From JAIQFR01 sp963790465 (GTDB lineage: Bacteria > Acidobacteriota > Polarisedimenticolia > Polarisedimenticolales > JAIQFR01), in NCBI GenBank assembly GCA_963790465.1, contig CAWBOP010000003.1:1-64000 (forward strand): a stretch of 64,000 nucleotides of DNA. Reading direction: 5' to 3'. A program made the translations under genes and the position numbers. How positions within the stretch are numbered: position 1 is the first letter of the stretch; the number at the start of each line of letters is the position of its first letter. This document shows positions 35,138-44,362 of this stretch, in pieces. The notes beneath the pieces are model-generated. The model was not told the origin of the DNA and searched no databases. It was given only the letters and a program-made list of their open reading frames with translations.

Positions 35138-35176
35138 AAAAAAAGCGGCGGGCCCCCTGATCAGGGGACCCGCCGC
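35138..35176 (-). terminator. Intrinsic terminator of the trypsin-like protease gene
   Basis: Minus-strand RNA forms a 15-bp GC-rich stem (arms 35176-35161 and 35160-35145, around the palindrome CCCCTGATCAGGGG) directly followed by seven U at 35144-35138. It begins 25 bases past the stop at 35201. Textbook Rho-independent form. Confidence 0.85.
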
Positions 35177-35200
35177 GCGGAACGACCGCTGTCCGATCCG

Positions 35201-36307
35201 TCAGAAAGCCACGAAGGGCTCGGTGGGGATGACCCGCAGCTTCACGCCGTCCAGCTCGGAGGGGAAGCCGTGGGGGTGGGATCCCTGCGGGGCGTTCACG
35301 TAGATGACGATGGCCGCCTCGGTGGAGTCGTCGTCCACGGCGCCCACGCCCACGCCGATCACGCCCGGGCGGGCGAACAGATCGGTCTCATGCCGCTCCT
35401 TGACGGTCAGCGCGAAATCCAGCTCGTTCTCGGACGGGCGCTGCTGATCGGGCGACACCAAAGTGGTGGCGGAGGAAGCCAGCGCGCCGCAGACGTTACC
35501 CACGAAGGTGAAGGTGTGGCCGCCCGCCTGGAAGGCGCTCACCACGCTCCCGATGGGATTGCCGATGGTGGCCGTGCTGCTGCCGGCGAACAGAAGGGAC
35601 GTCGGGTTGGGGGTCCCGTCGTTGGAGACGATCAGGGAGCCCGAGTCTCCGCCGGTGCTGAAAAGCGTGCTGGGGGCCACCGCCACGACGGAGACCTGGT
35701 TCGTGAAGGTGACGGTGAACTTCGTCCCGGTATTGCACCCCTTCTGGTACTTGATGCTCACGCTGAGGTTGGTGGCCTGGACCTTGCCGTACGTCAGGCC
35801 GGTGGTCCGCCCGCTCTTGACCACATTCAGGCCCACCACGGGGGTCTGGATCTCGGAACAGGGGACGCCGATGTCCATGATGTTGCCCGTGGCGTCCACG
35901 TTGGCGTTGGCCGTCGAGATGGCCGCGTCCACGTTGGCCGTGCCCAGGGGCACCTTGTTGCCCGGGAAAGTTCCCACGACATTGGCAGTCGCGGCCACGC
36001 ACGCAAGGTCGATGAGACCCGGCTGGATGTCGGCTTCTCCCACCACGGCCAGGCCGGACCGGGCCAGGACGTGGTTGTTGCTCAGGATCGACAGGGTGCC
36101 GTCATACCGGACCAGCGATCCGAGAGTCCCGCCGCAGCAATAAGCGCTGCCGATGTCGGTGGCGCTCCCGCCGGAGGTGCCCATGATGACGGGCGGCACC
36201 TGCTTCACCTGGTGGAGGGGGCCGCCGTCGGCCAGGAGCGGCCCGGCGGCGAGAGCCAGAGCGGCCAGAGCGATCGCGAATCTACCGCAGGTTCCGAGAC
36301 TTCTCAT
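35201..36307 (-). CDS. Secreted trypsin-like (S1) serine protease
   Basis: A 368-residue protein with a signal peptide (FAIALAALALAAGPLLADGG). The S1 triad is visible: His79 in ILSNNHVLA, Asp127 in GTANVDAAIS and Ser222 in STGGDSGSLIV. The sequence is rich in Thr, Val and Gly and has paired Cys. A C-terminal segment (FARPGVIGVGVGAVDDDS, then AAIVIYVNAPQG) occurs in similar bacterial proteins. ATG 36307 has AAGGAGT upstream, a near-consensus promoter and its own terminator, so it is a single-gene unit. Natural substrate is unknown. Confidence 0.75.
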   Translation of the reverse strand: MRSLGTCGRFAIALAALALAAGPLLADGGPLHQVKQVPPVIMGTSGGSATDIGSAYCCGGTLGSLVRYDGTLSILSNNHVLARSGLAVVGEADIQPGLIDLACVAATANVVGTFPGNKVPLGTANVDAAISTANANVDATGNIMDIGVPCSEIQTPVVGLNVVKSGRTTGLTYGKVQATNLSVSIKYQKGCNTGTKFTVTFTNQVSVVAVAPSTLFSTGGDSGSLIVSNDGTPNPTSLLFAGSSTATIGNPIGSVVSAFQAGGHTFTFVGNVCGALASSATTLVSPDQQRPSENELDFALTVKERHETDLFARPGVIGVGVGAVDDDSTEAAIVIYVNAPQGSHPHGFPSELDGVKLRVIPTEPFVAF

Positions 36308-36375
36308 ACCCGAGACTCCTTAATATGACAGGACGTGATGGAAGGGCATTTCCGATCCCCCGATGCTACGTCAAA

Positions 36376-36404
36376 ATGTTACGGTGACAATTATCTCATG
36401 TCAA
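36376..36404 (-). promoter_or_regulatory. Sigma-70 promoter of the protease gene
   Basis: On the minus strand TTGACA (36404-36399) and TAACAT (36381-36376) are 17 bases apart in an AT-rich 100-base patch. It lies 70 bases upstream of ATG 36307. Confidence 0.7.
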
Positions 36405-36555
36405 TGCCATATCCGGCGGAAATCCGGCCTTCCCCGATGCGTCATGATCTTTTCGAGGCTCGTCAACTTGGTAAGGCTCTCCCCCAGCTCCGGGCTGATT
36501 TGCAAGGCGCAATCCTCGCTTTTCATCCTCTCTCGTCGGAATTGCCGTCGAGCCG

Positions 36556-37350
36556 TCAGGCCTCGTCCACCGGCGCCAGGGGGATCACCAGGGGGCGGCC
36601 GGTGGAGGGCTCGATGCGGACGTCGGCGCGCACACCGTAAACGCGGCGCAGGTGATCGGGGGTCAGAACGGCGGCGGGTGGGCCGTCGGCCGCGACCGCG
36701 CCGGCGTGGAGCAGGACGATCCGGTCCGCGAAGCGCGCCGCGAGGTCGAGGTCGTGGCTTGCGATCAGCAGCGTGAGGCCGGTCTCGCGGTTCAGGCGGG
36801 AAAGAAGGTCGTAGAGGAGCAGGCGGTGCTTCAGGTCGAGGAACGCCGTCGGCTCGTCGAGCAGGAGGATCCGAGGTTCCTGCGCCAGGGCGCGCGCGAG
36901 CACGACCCGCTGCCGCTCGCCTCCCGACAGGCCGAGGAACGAACGGGCGGCGAGACCGGCCACGTCCGTGCGGCGCATCGCCTCGTCCACCACGTCGAGA
37001 TCGCGCCGGCGCTCGAGGCCGAGGAGGCCGAGGTGCGGCGCGCGCCCCATCCGCACCACCTCGCGCACGGTGAAATCGAACGCCGGCCTCGATTCCTGGG
37101 GAACAACGGCGACGGAACGCGCCCGCTCGCCCGCGGCCACCGACCCGAGATCGCGCCCATGGATGAAGATCGAGCCCGCGTCCGGCCGCAGGCCGCCGGC
37201 TGCGAGCCGGATCAGCGTCGTCTTGCCGGTACCGTTGGGGCCGAGCACGGCGGCCATCTCGCCGTGGGCCAGGTCGAGGGACAGCCGGTCGAACACCGCG
37301 GCTTCGCGATAGGCGAAGCACACGGCGTCGAAGCGGAGGGCGGTCGCCAT
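36556..37350 (-). CDS. btuD: B12/iron-type ABC transporter ATP-binding protein
   Basis: A 264-residue ATPase: Walker A VLGPNGTGKTTLIRLAAGGL, Q-loop SVAVVPQESRP, signature LGLSGGERQRVVLARALAQE, Walker B ILLLDEPTAFLDL and switch LLIASHDLDLA. It belongs to the BtuD/FecE/HmuV group. It follows the permease gene after 4 bases. Substrate is assigned as B12 from the neighbouring B12 locus; heme or siderophore cannot be excluded from sequence alone. Confidence 0.85.
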   Translation of the reverse strand: MATALRFDAVCFAYREAAVFDRLSLDLAHGEMAAVLGPNGTGKTTLIRLAAGGLRPDAGSIFIHGRDLGSVAAGERARSVAVVPQESRPAFDFTVREVVRMGRAPHLGLLGLERRRDLDVVDEAMRRTDVAGLAARSFLGLSGGERQRVVLARALAQEPRILLLDEPTAFLDLKHRLLLYDLLSRLNRETGLTLLIASHDLDLAARFADRIVLLHAGAVAADGPPAAVLTPDHLRRVYGVRADVRIEPSTGRPLVIPLAPVDEA

Positions 37351-37354
37351 CTTC

Positions 37355-38371
37355 TCACGCCTCCCGGAGCCGGCGGAGGAACAGCACGAGGAAGAGCGGG
37401 CAACCGATCAGCGCGGTGAGGACACCCACCGGCAATTCGATCGGGGCGACCAGCGTGCGGGCACCGGCGTCCGCGAGGACGAGGAACGCGGCTCCTCCCA
37501 GTGCCGAAGCGGGGAGCAGCCGCCGGTGGTCGGCCCCGAACACGGTCCGGAGCGCGTGCGGGACGATCAGCCCGACGAAGCCGATGAGGCCGGTGAACGC
37601 GACCGCGGCCGCCGTGACCAGCGAAGCCGCAAGGACGACCATCCACGTCGTGCGCTCGACGTCCACGCCGAGGTGTCCCGCCGTTTCCTCGCCGAACGCC
37701 AGGAGGTTGAGGCGGTGGGAGAGCGTCAGGAGGACGGCCAGTCCGGCCAGGACCAGCCCTCCCGCGCCGAGCACGACGGTCCAGGGAAGCGAGCCGACCG
37801 AGCCGACGAGGAACGACATGACTCCCTGAAAGCGGCTCGTGTCGCCGACGGTCAGCAAGAACAGGATCACGGCGGAATCGAAGGCGTTGAGCACCACCCC
37901 CACGAGAAGGAGCGCCATGGAGCCGGTCCTTCCCCGGAGACGCGCCAGGCGGAAGAGGACGAGGAGCGTCACGAGAGCGCCGGCGAAAGCCGCGAGCGGC
38001 CGAGCGAGCGGTCCGCCCAGCGGGTCGCCGCCCGAGGCCGCGGTGAAGAGCGCCGCGCCGAGTGCCGCGCCCCCTGAAACCCCGAGGATGTACGGGTCGG
38101 CGAGCGGGTTCCTGAGGATCGCCTGAAACGCCGCCCCGGCTCCCGAGAGCGCGGCGCCGACGACGGCGGCGAGCAGTATCCGGGGAAGGCGGACGTCGAG
38201 CAGGATCGTGCGGGTCGGACCGTCGGCGCGGCCGAGCAGGACGTCCACGATCCCGGCCCAGCCGGCGGGGCTCGCGCCGACGCCGAGCGCCAGCACCAAC
38301 GTGGCGCCGAGCCCCACCACGAGCAGCGCCCCTCGAACCAGGACGGCGCGCCTATCGTGGGGCCCGCTCAC
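37355..38371 (-). CDS. btuC: FecCD/BtuC-type ABC transporter permease
   Basis: A 338-residue inner-membrane protein with about ten helices. It carries RLPRILLAAVVGAALSGAGA, FQAILRNPLADPYILGVSGG and, near the C-terminus, AFTGLIGFVGLIVPHALR, all family signatures. ATG 38371 overlaps the btuF stop (ATGA). It forms the channel for the corrinoid (inferred) from the periplasmic binding protein. Confidence 0.88.
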   Translation of the reverse strand: MSGPHDRRAVLVRGALLVVGLGATLVLALGVGASPAGWAGIVDVLLGRADGPTRTILLDVRLPRILLAAVVGAALSGAGAAFQAILRNPLADPYILGVSGGAALGAALFTAASGGDPLGGPLARPLAAFAGALVTLLVLFRLARLRGRTGSMALLLVGVVLNAFDSAVILFLLTVGDTSRFQGVMSFLVGSVGSLPWTVVLGAGGLVLAGLAVLLTLSHRLNLLAFGEETAGHLGVDVERTTWMVVLAASLVTAAAVAFTGLIGFVGLIVPHALRTVFGADHRRLLPASALGGAAFLVLADAGARTLVAPIELPVGVLTALIGCPLFLVLFLRRLREA

Positions 38372-39306
38372 GGCCGCTTCTCACCGGGGCCAATCGGCCC
38401 GGTATGAATGAGCCCGAACAGCAGCTCGATCGCCTCGGCGACGCGAGGGCCGGCACGGAGCGCGGTGGTCGCGTCCACGACCTGGACGCGGCCGTTTCTC
38501 ACCGCCGGGATGGCGGGCCAGCGTTTCCAGTAGTCGAGCACGCGCGCCGGATCCGAAGGGCCTGGAACGTCCATGCGTGCGACGACGATCACGTCGGGGG
38601 CGGCCTCGATCACCGACTCGATCCCGATTCGTGGGTACCGCTCCTCCCGCACGACGTTTCGCCCTCCCGCAAGCTCCAGGAGCTGGGAGGGGAGAGTTCC
38701 CGCGCCCGCGGCGATCAGGGGTTCGAGTTGCACGCAGAACAGGGTCGTCACGGGCGCCAGTTCATGTGCCCGGGCGGCGGTTGCCTCGATTCGCCGGCGG
38801 ATCGAACCCGCCAGCTCGCGCCCCCGAGACTCCACGCCGCACAACCGGCCGGTCTTCTCGATCGCGGCGTACGCTTCCTCGAGGGTCTCGCAGCGAACGA
38901 GTTCGAGCGGAATGCCAAGCCTACGGATCGCGAGGCCGGCGTCCCGGTTCCCGGCTGCCGGCGAAACGAAGACGAGGTCCGGGGCGAGCGCGACGATCGC
39001 TTCGACCGACGGGTCCACATAACCGCCGATCTTGGCGACGCGCCTCGCCTCGGGAGGCCAGTCGCAGAAGGTCGTCACGCCGACAATCCGTTCTCCCAGG
39101 CCGAGCGCGAAGAGAATCTCGGTGAGCGCCGGACTCATCGAGACGATCCGGGCGGGGGATGCCGGGGACCGGGAGACGGGAAGCGCGGCCGGACGGCTAC
39201 CGCACCCCGCCGAGAACAGCAGGGTCGCGGCCGCGAACCCGGCCGCCCGGCGCAGCAAAGGCCTTCGGATCGTGGCGGAGTTCCTCTCGGGCGCCGTCCG
39301 GCTCAC
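38368..39306 (-). CDS. btuF: Periplasmic B12/iron-complex binding lipoprotein
   Basis: A 312-residue lipoprotein: an Arg-rich start, a hydrophobic signal and lipobox LLFSAGC (Cys about 35), then the BtuF/FhuD fold with RIVSMSPALTEILFALGLGE, RIVGVTTFCDWPPEA, VDPSVEAIVALAPDLVFVSP and a long backbone helix. It leads btuC and btuD. The RR-TonB-like gene lies 70 bases upstream on the same strand. Confidence 0.85.
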   Translation of the reverse strand: MSRTAPERNSATIRRPLLRRAAGFAAATLLFSAGCGSRPAALPVSRSPASPARIVSMSPALTEILFALGLGERIVGVTTFCDWPPEARRVAKIGGYVDPSVEAIVALAPDLVFVSPAAGNRDAGLAIRRLGIPLELVRCETLEEAYAAIEKTGRLCGVESRGRELAGSIRRRIEATAARAHELAPVTTLFCVQLEPLIAAGAGTLPSQLLELAGGRNVVREERYPRIGIESVIEAAPDVIVVARMDVPGPSDPARVLDYWKRWPAIPAVRNGRVQVVDATTALRAGPRVAEAIELLFGLIHTGPIGPGEKRP

Positions 39307-39375
39307 GCGAGCCGTCGCGCGGACGTGATGCTATCCGCGCCGGATGAGACTGTAAAGCTGTGGGAGCGGCCAGGA

Positions 39376-41443
39376 TCAGAGCGCGAAGTTGATCTTCTCG
39401 AACTTCCACACCTTGACCGGGACGCCCTCCTTGGGTCGGCGGCGCGTAGCGCCACGCTCGAGCGGCGTTCTCCGCGGCGGTGTTCAGGTCCGAGTCGGGG
39501 ATCCCCTGAATGACCTGAACGTCCTTGACCTTGCCGTTCTCGTCGACCAGGACGTTGAGAAAAATCGACCCCTGCTGGCGCAGCTCTCTCGCGCGCGAGG
39601 TGTAGGCGGGAAGAGCCCGGTGGAGAGAAGCGGGAGGGGAGTCCAGCTCATCGTAGTTCGCCAGCTCTCCGCGGGAAACGACTCTTCCGGGTTTCTGTTC
39701 TTCGGCGCGTCCGGTCGGGGGCGGGAGAGCCGCGGCCTGGGCCTCGGCGGAGGCCGTCGTTGGCAGTTTCGAGGGCGCGGCATCGGCAGCGGCCGGCGGT
39801 TGAACGGCCGTGGAGGGAGCGACGGCGGGCACACTCGGTGCCGGAGTCTCTACCTTGTTCTCCACTGCCAGGGGGCCAGGATTCGGAGTTCCCAGCGGAT
39901 GACCAGCGGCCGTCGAACTCGCCTCGGCAACCTTGACGGACGGCTCGGCGGGTCGGGTCGCCACCTGGACCGGCACCGGGCTCGGTTTCGACGCGACGGT
40001 CGGAGGCGGAACAGGTTTGGGTGGCATGGCTGCCACCTTCGTCGTGGCGGATTTTCTCGACGGCACGGTCTGGGTGGATCGGGTGATGTCCCGCCGAGGT
40101 CCAGCGGCGGACGGCCGGGCGGCAGTATCCGAGATCGTACCTCGTGCGCGCGGCGCCGTCTCGACGCCGGTGGCCTCAGGAATGGCCGACGATACGGAAG
40201 CTTTTTGTGGAGAAGGGGCTCGGCTGGTGCTCGTACTCTTTCCCGAGGAGCCGAAAAAGAGATAGAGGGCTCCCGCCGCGATCACGCTCACCGCTGCGGC
40301 CCAGATCCACTGGGGAGCGCCTGATCTTTTGGGTGTGTCGAACGGGATGCGTGTCGTTTCGGCGACAGCGGGTACCCGTCCGGTCTCCACTTCGCTCGGG
40401 ATTTCAACCTGGGATGCAACGGCTGGAAGATGGACATTCCGGCGATCGGGCTGTTCCGGAGGGGATTCCTGGATCGCGACGGTCGAGGACGTGGAAACGG
40501 CGGTCGAGGTCGCCCCACCGTTCGAAGCCGATCGCCGCGGGCGGGCGCGCTTGCGAGACCGGGACGCGTCGAAGCGGACGATTTGCGGATCCCTGTCCTC
40601 GGTCGTGCCATCCGCTGGGAAGGGGGTCGGGGCGCTTTCTGGCGCCGTTCCATTTGCGTCGGACTCGCTCGTGGGCTCCGCGCAGGCGGCGGCTTCGAGA
40701 GTCGAAGCTTCGAGCGGCGCGTCGGCAGCGGCCGCCGGCTCCGCTTCGTGGAACTCGACCTGTGCCGACGGCAGCGGCTCCAACTCCGGGACCGCGGTAC
40801 CTCCCCAGATGGGCATCTTGCGCGTTTCGTCCGGCAAGATCGCGTCGAGCCGCGCCATGATTTCTTCTTCGGTCAAGTCCGAGATGATCGAGGCGGCGAA
40901 GGAAGCACTGGGAGCGGACGAGGCCCGGGGCCCCGTCGGCTTCAACGGGGTCGTCACCGGCCCTCCTGCCTTCGGAGCCGGGGCAACCGGGAAATCTGGC
41001 GCCGCCGACGCAACCGGTCCTGTTGCGGTCTTGACGGGCGACAACGGGACGCCGGCGCCGCTCTTGTCGTCTTTCAGGAAGCGGCGACAGGTCTCGACCA
41101 GCTGTCCGGCGGCGATCGGCTTCTCGAGGTATTCGTCGCAACCGTAGACGTGAAGCGCCTGGGTCCTGTACTTGCGCCCCTTGTAGACGGCCGTGGTGAT
41201 GAGGACCGGGACGCGCTGCCCGTGGGACGACTTCTTGATCGTCTGACAGACTTCAAACCCGTTCTTCTTCGGGAGCATCGCCTCGACGATGACCAGGTCG
41301 GGCCTGATACGTTCGAAAGCCTCGAGCCCTGCCAGGCCGTCGTTCGCGATCTCGACCTTGTACCCCACCGCGACGAGGGGGGCCCGAGCGCTCTCGATAC
41401 TTCGGGGCTCGTAGTCGATGAGGAGTATCGTATAATCTGCCAT
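39376..41443 (-). CDS. Pseudo-receiver domain fused to a transmembrane TonB-like C-terminal domain (one frame shift)
   Basis: ATG 41443 with GGAG upstream. Residues 1-120 are a response-regulator receiver (TILLIDYEPRSIESARAPLV), but the phospho-accepting position is Glu54 (DLVIVEAMLPKKNGF) instead of Asp; Lys in YLEKPIA is kept. A low-complexity acidic region follows, then one membrane helix (WIWAAAVSVIAAGALYLFFG, about 377-394), a Pro-rich periplasmic stretch, and a TonB C-terminal domain (about 608-688: SIFLNVLVDENGKVKDVQVI, then AENAARAWRYAPPT). As read, an extra base in the GGG at 39433-39435 (plus strand) diverts the last 20 residues; removing it restores GVPVKVWKFEKINFAL and a stop at 39376. 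It is upstream of btuFCD and could energise BtuB. Confidence 0.75.
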
Positions 41444-41625
41444 CGGGTAACTCCGGGTCTCTTCCATGAGAGCCATCCGGCCTGTCCCTGCGGCCGGACC
41501 GCCTGGCCGGAAGACAATTCGCCCCCAGACCGTGGACTACTACAGGCACCCGGGACAACATAGGGCCGGGGCAACCGGCTTTCAAGCCTTTCGACGGTGC
41601 GTTCGTGCCCTTTCATCCTGCCGAA

Positions 41626-42954
41626 ATGGACCGGGCCTGGGACGAGGCGCTCGTCGCGGCCGCCAACCTGCTGGAAGGCCATGAAGGCTACCCGTTCCTG
41701 TTCCACGAAGAGCGGGAGGATTTCAGGCTCGAGGTCGGCCCCGGCGGCGTGATCGAGGCGGCACGTACCTTCTCGAGCGGTCTATCGGTACGAGGCGGAC
41801 CCGCCGGCGACCGGGAGCTCTCCCTGGCGGACCCGCGACCCGAGGATCCCGTCCGGCTCGCGAAGCTGATTCGAACCGGCGGATTCCCGGCGGCCGGCGG
41901 AGGGACTCGTCGAGCGGAGGTCGTCCAGGGGCGCGACGGGGGAGGGTCGCGGCCCCACCTCGAGGCGCTGATCGCAGCCGCGCTTCGTGCCGCGGGAACT
42001 CCGCGCGCCTCGGCAGCCGCGCGCTGGGTCGCCTTCGAGCAGAGGATCCGTGTCGCCCGTCCCGGCCGGCAGGTGGTATCGGACATCCGCCGTGGTGCTC
42101 GCGTCCTCCTCGAGGCCAGGATCGGTGGGCGCGGCGGTGTCGGCTCGGCCGTCGTCGAGAGGGCGCTACCGCCCGGCCCGGTCGGAGGACTCGAAGAATT
42201 CGGCGTCGAAGTGGCTGCCAGAGCCGCCGCGCGGATTGGAGCGCGCCGGGTACCGGCCGGTCCGCTCCCGGTGGTCTTCGCCCCCGGGGTTGGAGGCATG
42301 CTGATCCACGAGATCGTCGGTCACGCGCTCGAGGCGGACACCGTTTGGCGAGGCGCCTCGGTCCTGGCCGCCGCACAGGGAAGGGTGGCGCCTGACTGGG
42401 TGGGGATCGTGGACGACCCCGGCCGAGGACGTTCTCCCGCACGCTACGATGACGAGGGGGAGAAGGCAAGGGTGATCACGCTCGTTCGACGCGGCCGGGT
42501 CGCGGGGCTCATCCACGACCTGCGCTCGGCGCGAGCTCTCGGCGCGGCGCCCGCGGGTCACGGCCGACGGTCCTCGTTCCGGGAGACCGTCCTTCCGAGA
42601 ATGAGTTGCACGTTCCTGAAGGCCGGGACCCTCGACGCGAGTGAGGTTCTGAACGGAATCCAGCGCGGCATCTACATCCGGCGAATGGAGGCGGCCAGCA
42701 CCGACCCTTCGTCGGGAGAAGCCGTCTTCCGCGTGCGCGATGCCGATCTCGTTTGCGACGGGCGACTCGATGCACCGCTCGCACCCTTTCTCCTCCTGGT
42801 GACCACCCTTCAAGCCTTGGCCTCGATCGAGCGAGTGGCGACGGATCTCGCGTTCGATACGTGCATCGGCTCATGCATACGCGATGGTCAGCCCCTGGTC
42901 ACAAGCGTCGGCGCGCCGACATTTCGGATTGGCCTGACCACGGTCATTCGATGA
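41626..42954 (+). CDS. tldD: TldD metalloprotease subunit
   Basis: TldD/PmbA family metallopeptidase; works with TldE on peptides or modified peptides. The zinc motif HEIVGHALEAD (about 228-238, HExxxH) and GLIHDLRSARALG plus TFLKAGTLDASEVLNGIQRG and IYIRRMEAASTDP are all present. ATG 41626 (MDRAWDEALVAAANL) is chosen; GTG 41605 is possible. The stop overlaps the next start as ATGA. 442 residues is normal. Confidence 0.88.
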   Translation: MDRAWDEALVAAANLLEGHEGYPFLFHEEREDFRLEVGPGGVIEAARTFSSGLSVRGGPAGDRELSLADPRPEDPVRLAKLIRTGGFPAAGGGTRRAEVVQGRDGGGSRPHLEALIAAALRAAGTPRASAAARWVAFEQRIRVARPGRQVVSDIRRGARVLLEARIGGRGGVGSAVVERALPPGPVGGLEEFGVEVAARAAARIGARRVPAGPLPVVFAPGVGGMLIHEIVGHALEADTVWRGASVLAAAQGRVAPDWVGIVDDPGRGRSPARYDDEGEKARVITLVRRGRVAGLIHDLRSARALGAAPAGHGRRSSFRETVLPRMSCTFLKAGTLDASEVLNGIQRGIYIRRMEAASTDPSSGEAVFRVRDADLVCDGRLDAPLAPFLLLVTTLQALASIERVATDLAFDTCIGSCIRDGQPLVTSVGAPTFRIGLTTVIR

Positions 42955-44306
42955 AAACAATTGAAAATACTTTATTTTCGGGGATGGACGGCCGAAGGCC
43001 GGAACACGGTCACGCCGTGTGTCGAGACATGCGAACTGCACAATGTCCCTCGATCCGCAGGGCCGACCTCGATGATCTTCTTGGCCGTGCGTTGACGCTC
43101 CTGAGAAGAGCAAAGAGGATCGCAAAACGATCGCGAGTCGAGATTTATCACCGGCTCGCGCTGCGGGTTCGAGCGAGCATCGAGTTTTCCGGCTCGCGGC
43201 CCCGTACGCACCTCGCGCACGATCAGGGGCTGGCCGTTCGTCTCGACCATCGAGACGATACGTTTTCGTTTTCGGCGTCCTCCGGCGGGGGGGCGGACGC
43301 ACTCGATCGCGCCATGGCGCTGGCACTCCGTGGTCCAGCCGTCAATTCACCGGAGCGGGATCTCTGGGCGACCGGGCCGGGTACGGCGATGCTGGACCGC
43401 GACCCGGGGTCGGTTCTGCCTGACGAGGCCAGCCTGATCGCTTGGCTCGACCGGGCATCGTCCCGCGGCGGGTCGGGTTGGGCCGGGGAAGTCCAGGGAC
43501 CGTCCTGGATCGAGGCGGGGCTCACGATCGAGACGCTCGTCGCAGATGGCGGGCTCGAGGCCTCGCGTTCACGTAGACGGGTCTGGGCGATGGCGATTCT
43601 CCGGCGATCTCATCCGGCTCCCGGTCACGAGAGGCCGAAGATTCTCGTCGGAAGAACGCTGAAGAACCTATCGGTGGATGGGTGGACAGCCTCGATCGGA
43701 CCGGGCCGCCGAGGCGCCGCGCGCGTCGAGAAACCCCGAGCCGGCGACCTCGTGGTGACCGGTGATGCCGCGGCATGCCTGGTCGCTGCGCTGGCTCAGG
43801 CGGCTCACGGTTCCCCCCGAACGGGAGGAGCGGAAGTCGGGCGTGCGTGGTGCCTTCGGGACGATCCGATGTTCGCCGACGGAATGTCGGGTGGGACTTT
43901 CGACGACGCAGGCTTTGCCGCGCGAGCGCGGGCACTCGCCGACGGGTCGCGGGTGGTGGGGGTGCTCGGAACGCGGGGCCACTACAGGCGTCCCTCTTTC
44001 CGGGACGTTCCGACCCCTGGTTTTACCACGCTGGTGGTGGCGGAGAAGGACGATCGGATGCCCGCGAAGGGGTTCCTGGCGGACGGCCTCCGGGTCCACC
44101 GCCTGGAAGCCGATCGCTGGGTGTTCGACCTCGATGGGGTCTGGCTCGGCGATGGGCACCGGTCCGCGGATTCCGACCGGCTCGAGGTGACCGTGCGCCC
44201 TCTGGATCTGGTCGCGCGATGCACCGGATCCGTGGGGCGCGCCCGTCAGTTCTGGAACGGAGTCGTGACGCCTGCCCTGATCTTCGAGGGGATCCGGCTC
44301 CGCTGA
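42951..44306 (+). CDS. tldE: TldE/PmbA-like partner of TldD
   Basis: Overlaps tldD by ATGA. The 451-residue protein lacks the HExxxH zinc motif, as TldE does, but has the conserved C-terminal half: SRVEIYHRLALRVRASIEF near the start, LVVAEKDDRMPAKGFLADGL, and HRSADSDRLEVTVRPLDLVA, ending TPALIFEGIRLR. The first 25 residues lie in an AT-rich patch (42955-42985) and are unusual, so ATG 43029 is an alternative start. Function is inferred from the pairing. Confidence 0.78.
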   Translation: MKTIENTLFSGMDGRRPEHGHAVCRDMRTAQCPSIRRADLDDLLGRALTLLRRAKRIAKRSRVEIYHRLALRVRASIEFSGSRPRTHLAHDQGLAVRLDHRDDTFSFSASSGGGADALDRAMALALRGPAVNSPERDLWATGPGTAMLDRDPGSVLPDEASLIAWLDRASSRGGSGWAGEVQGPSWIEAGLTIETLVADGGLEASRSRRRVWAMAILRRSHPAPGHERPKILVGRTLKNLSVDGWTASIGPGRRGAARVEKPRAGDLVVTGDAAACLVAALAQAAHGSPRTGGAEVGRAWCLRDDPMFADGMSGGTFDDAGFAARARALADGSRVVGVLGTRGHYRRPSFRDVPTPGFTTLVVAEKDDRMPAKGFLADGLRVHRLEADRWVFDLDGVWLGDGHRSADSDRLEVTVRPLDLVARCTGSVGRARQFWNGVVTPALIFEGIRLR

Positions 44307-44362
44307 CCGGCCGCTGACCGCCAGTCCAGCGGAGAGTCGCGTTCAAGAGCGCCACTGAATCG

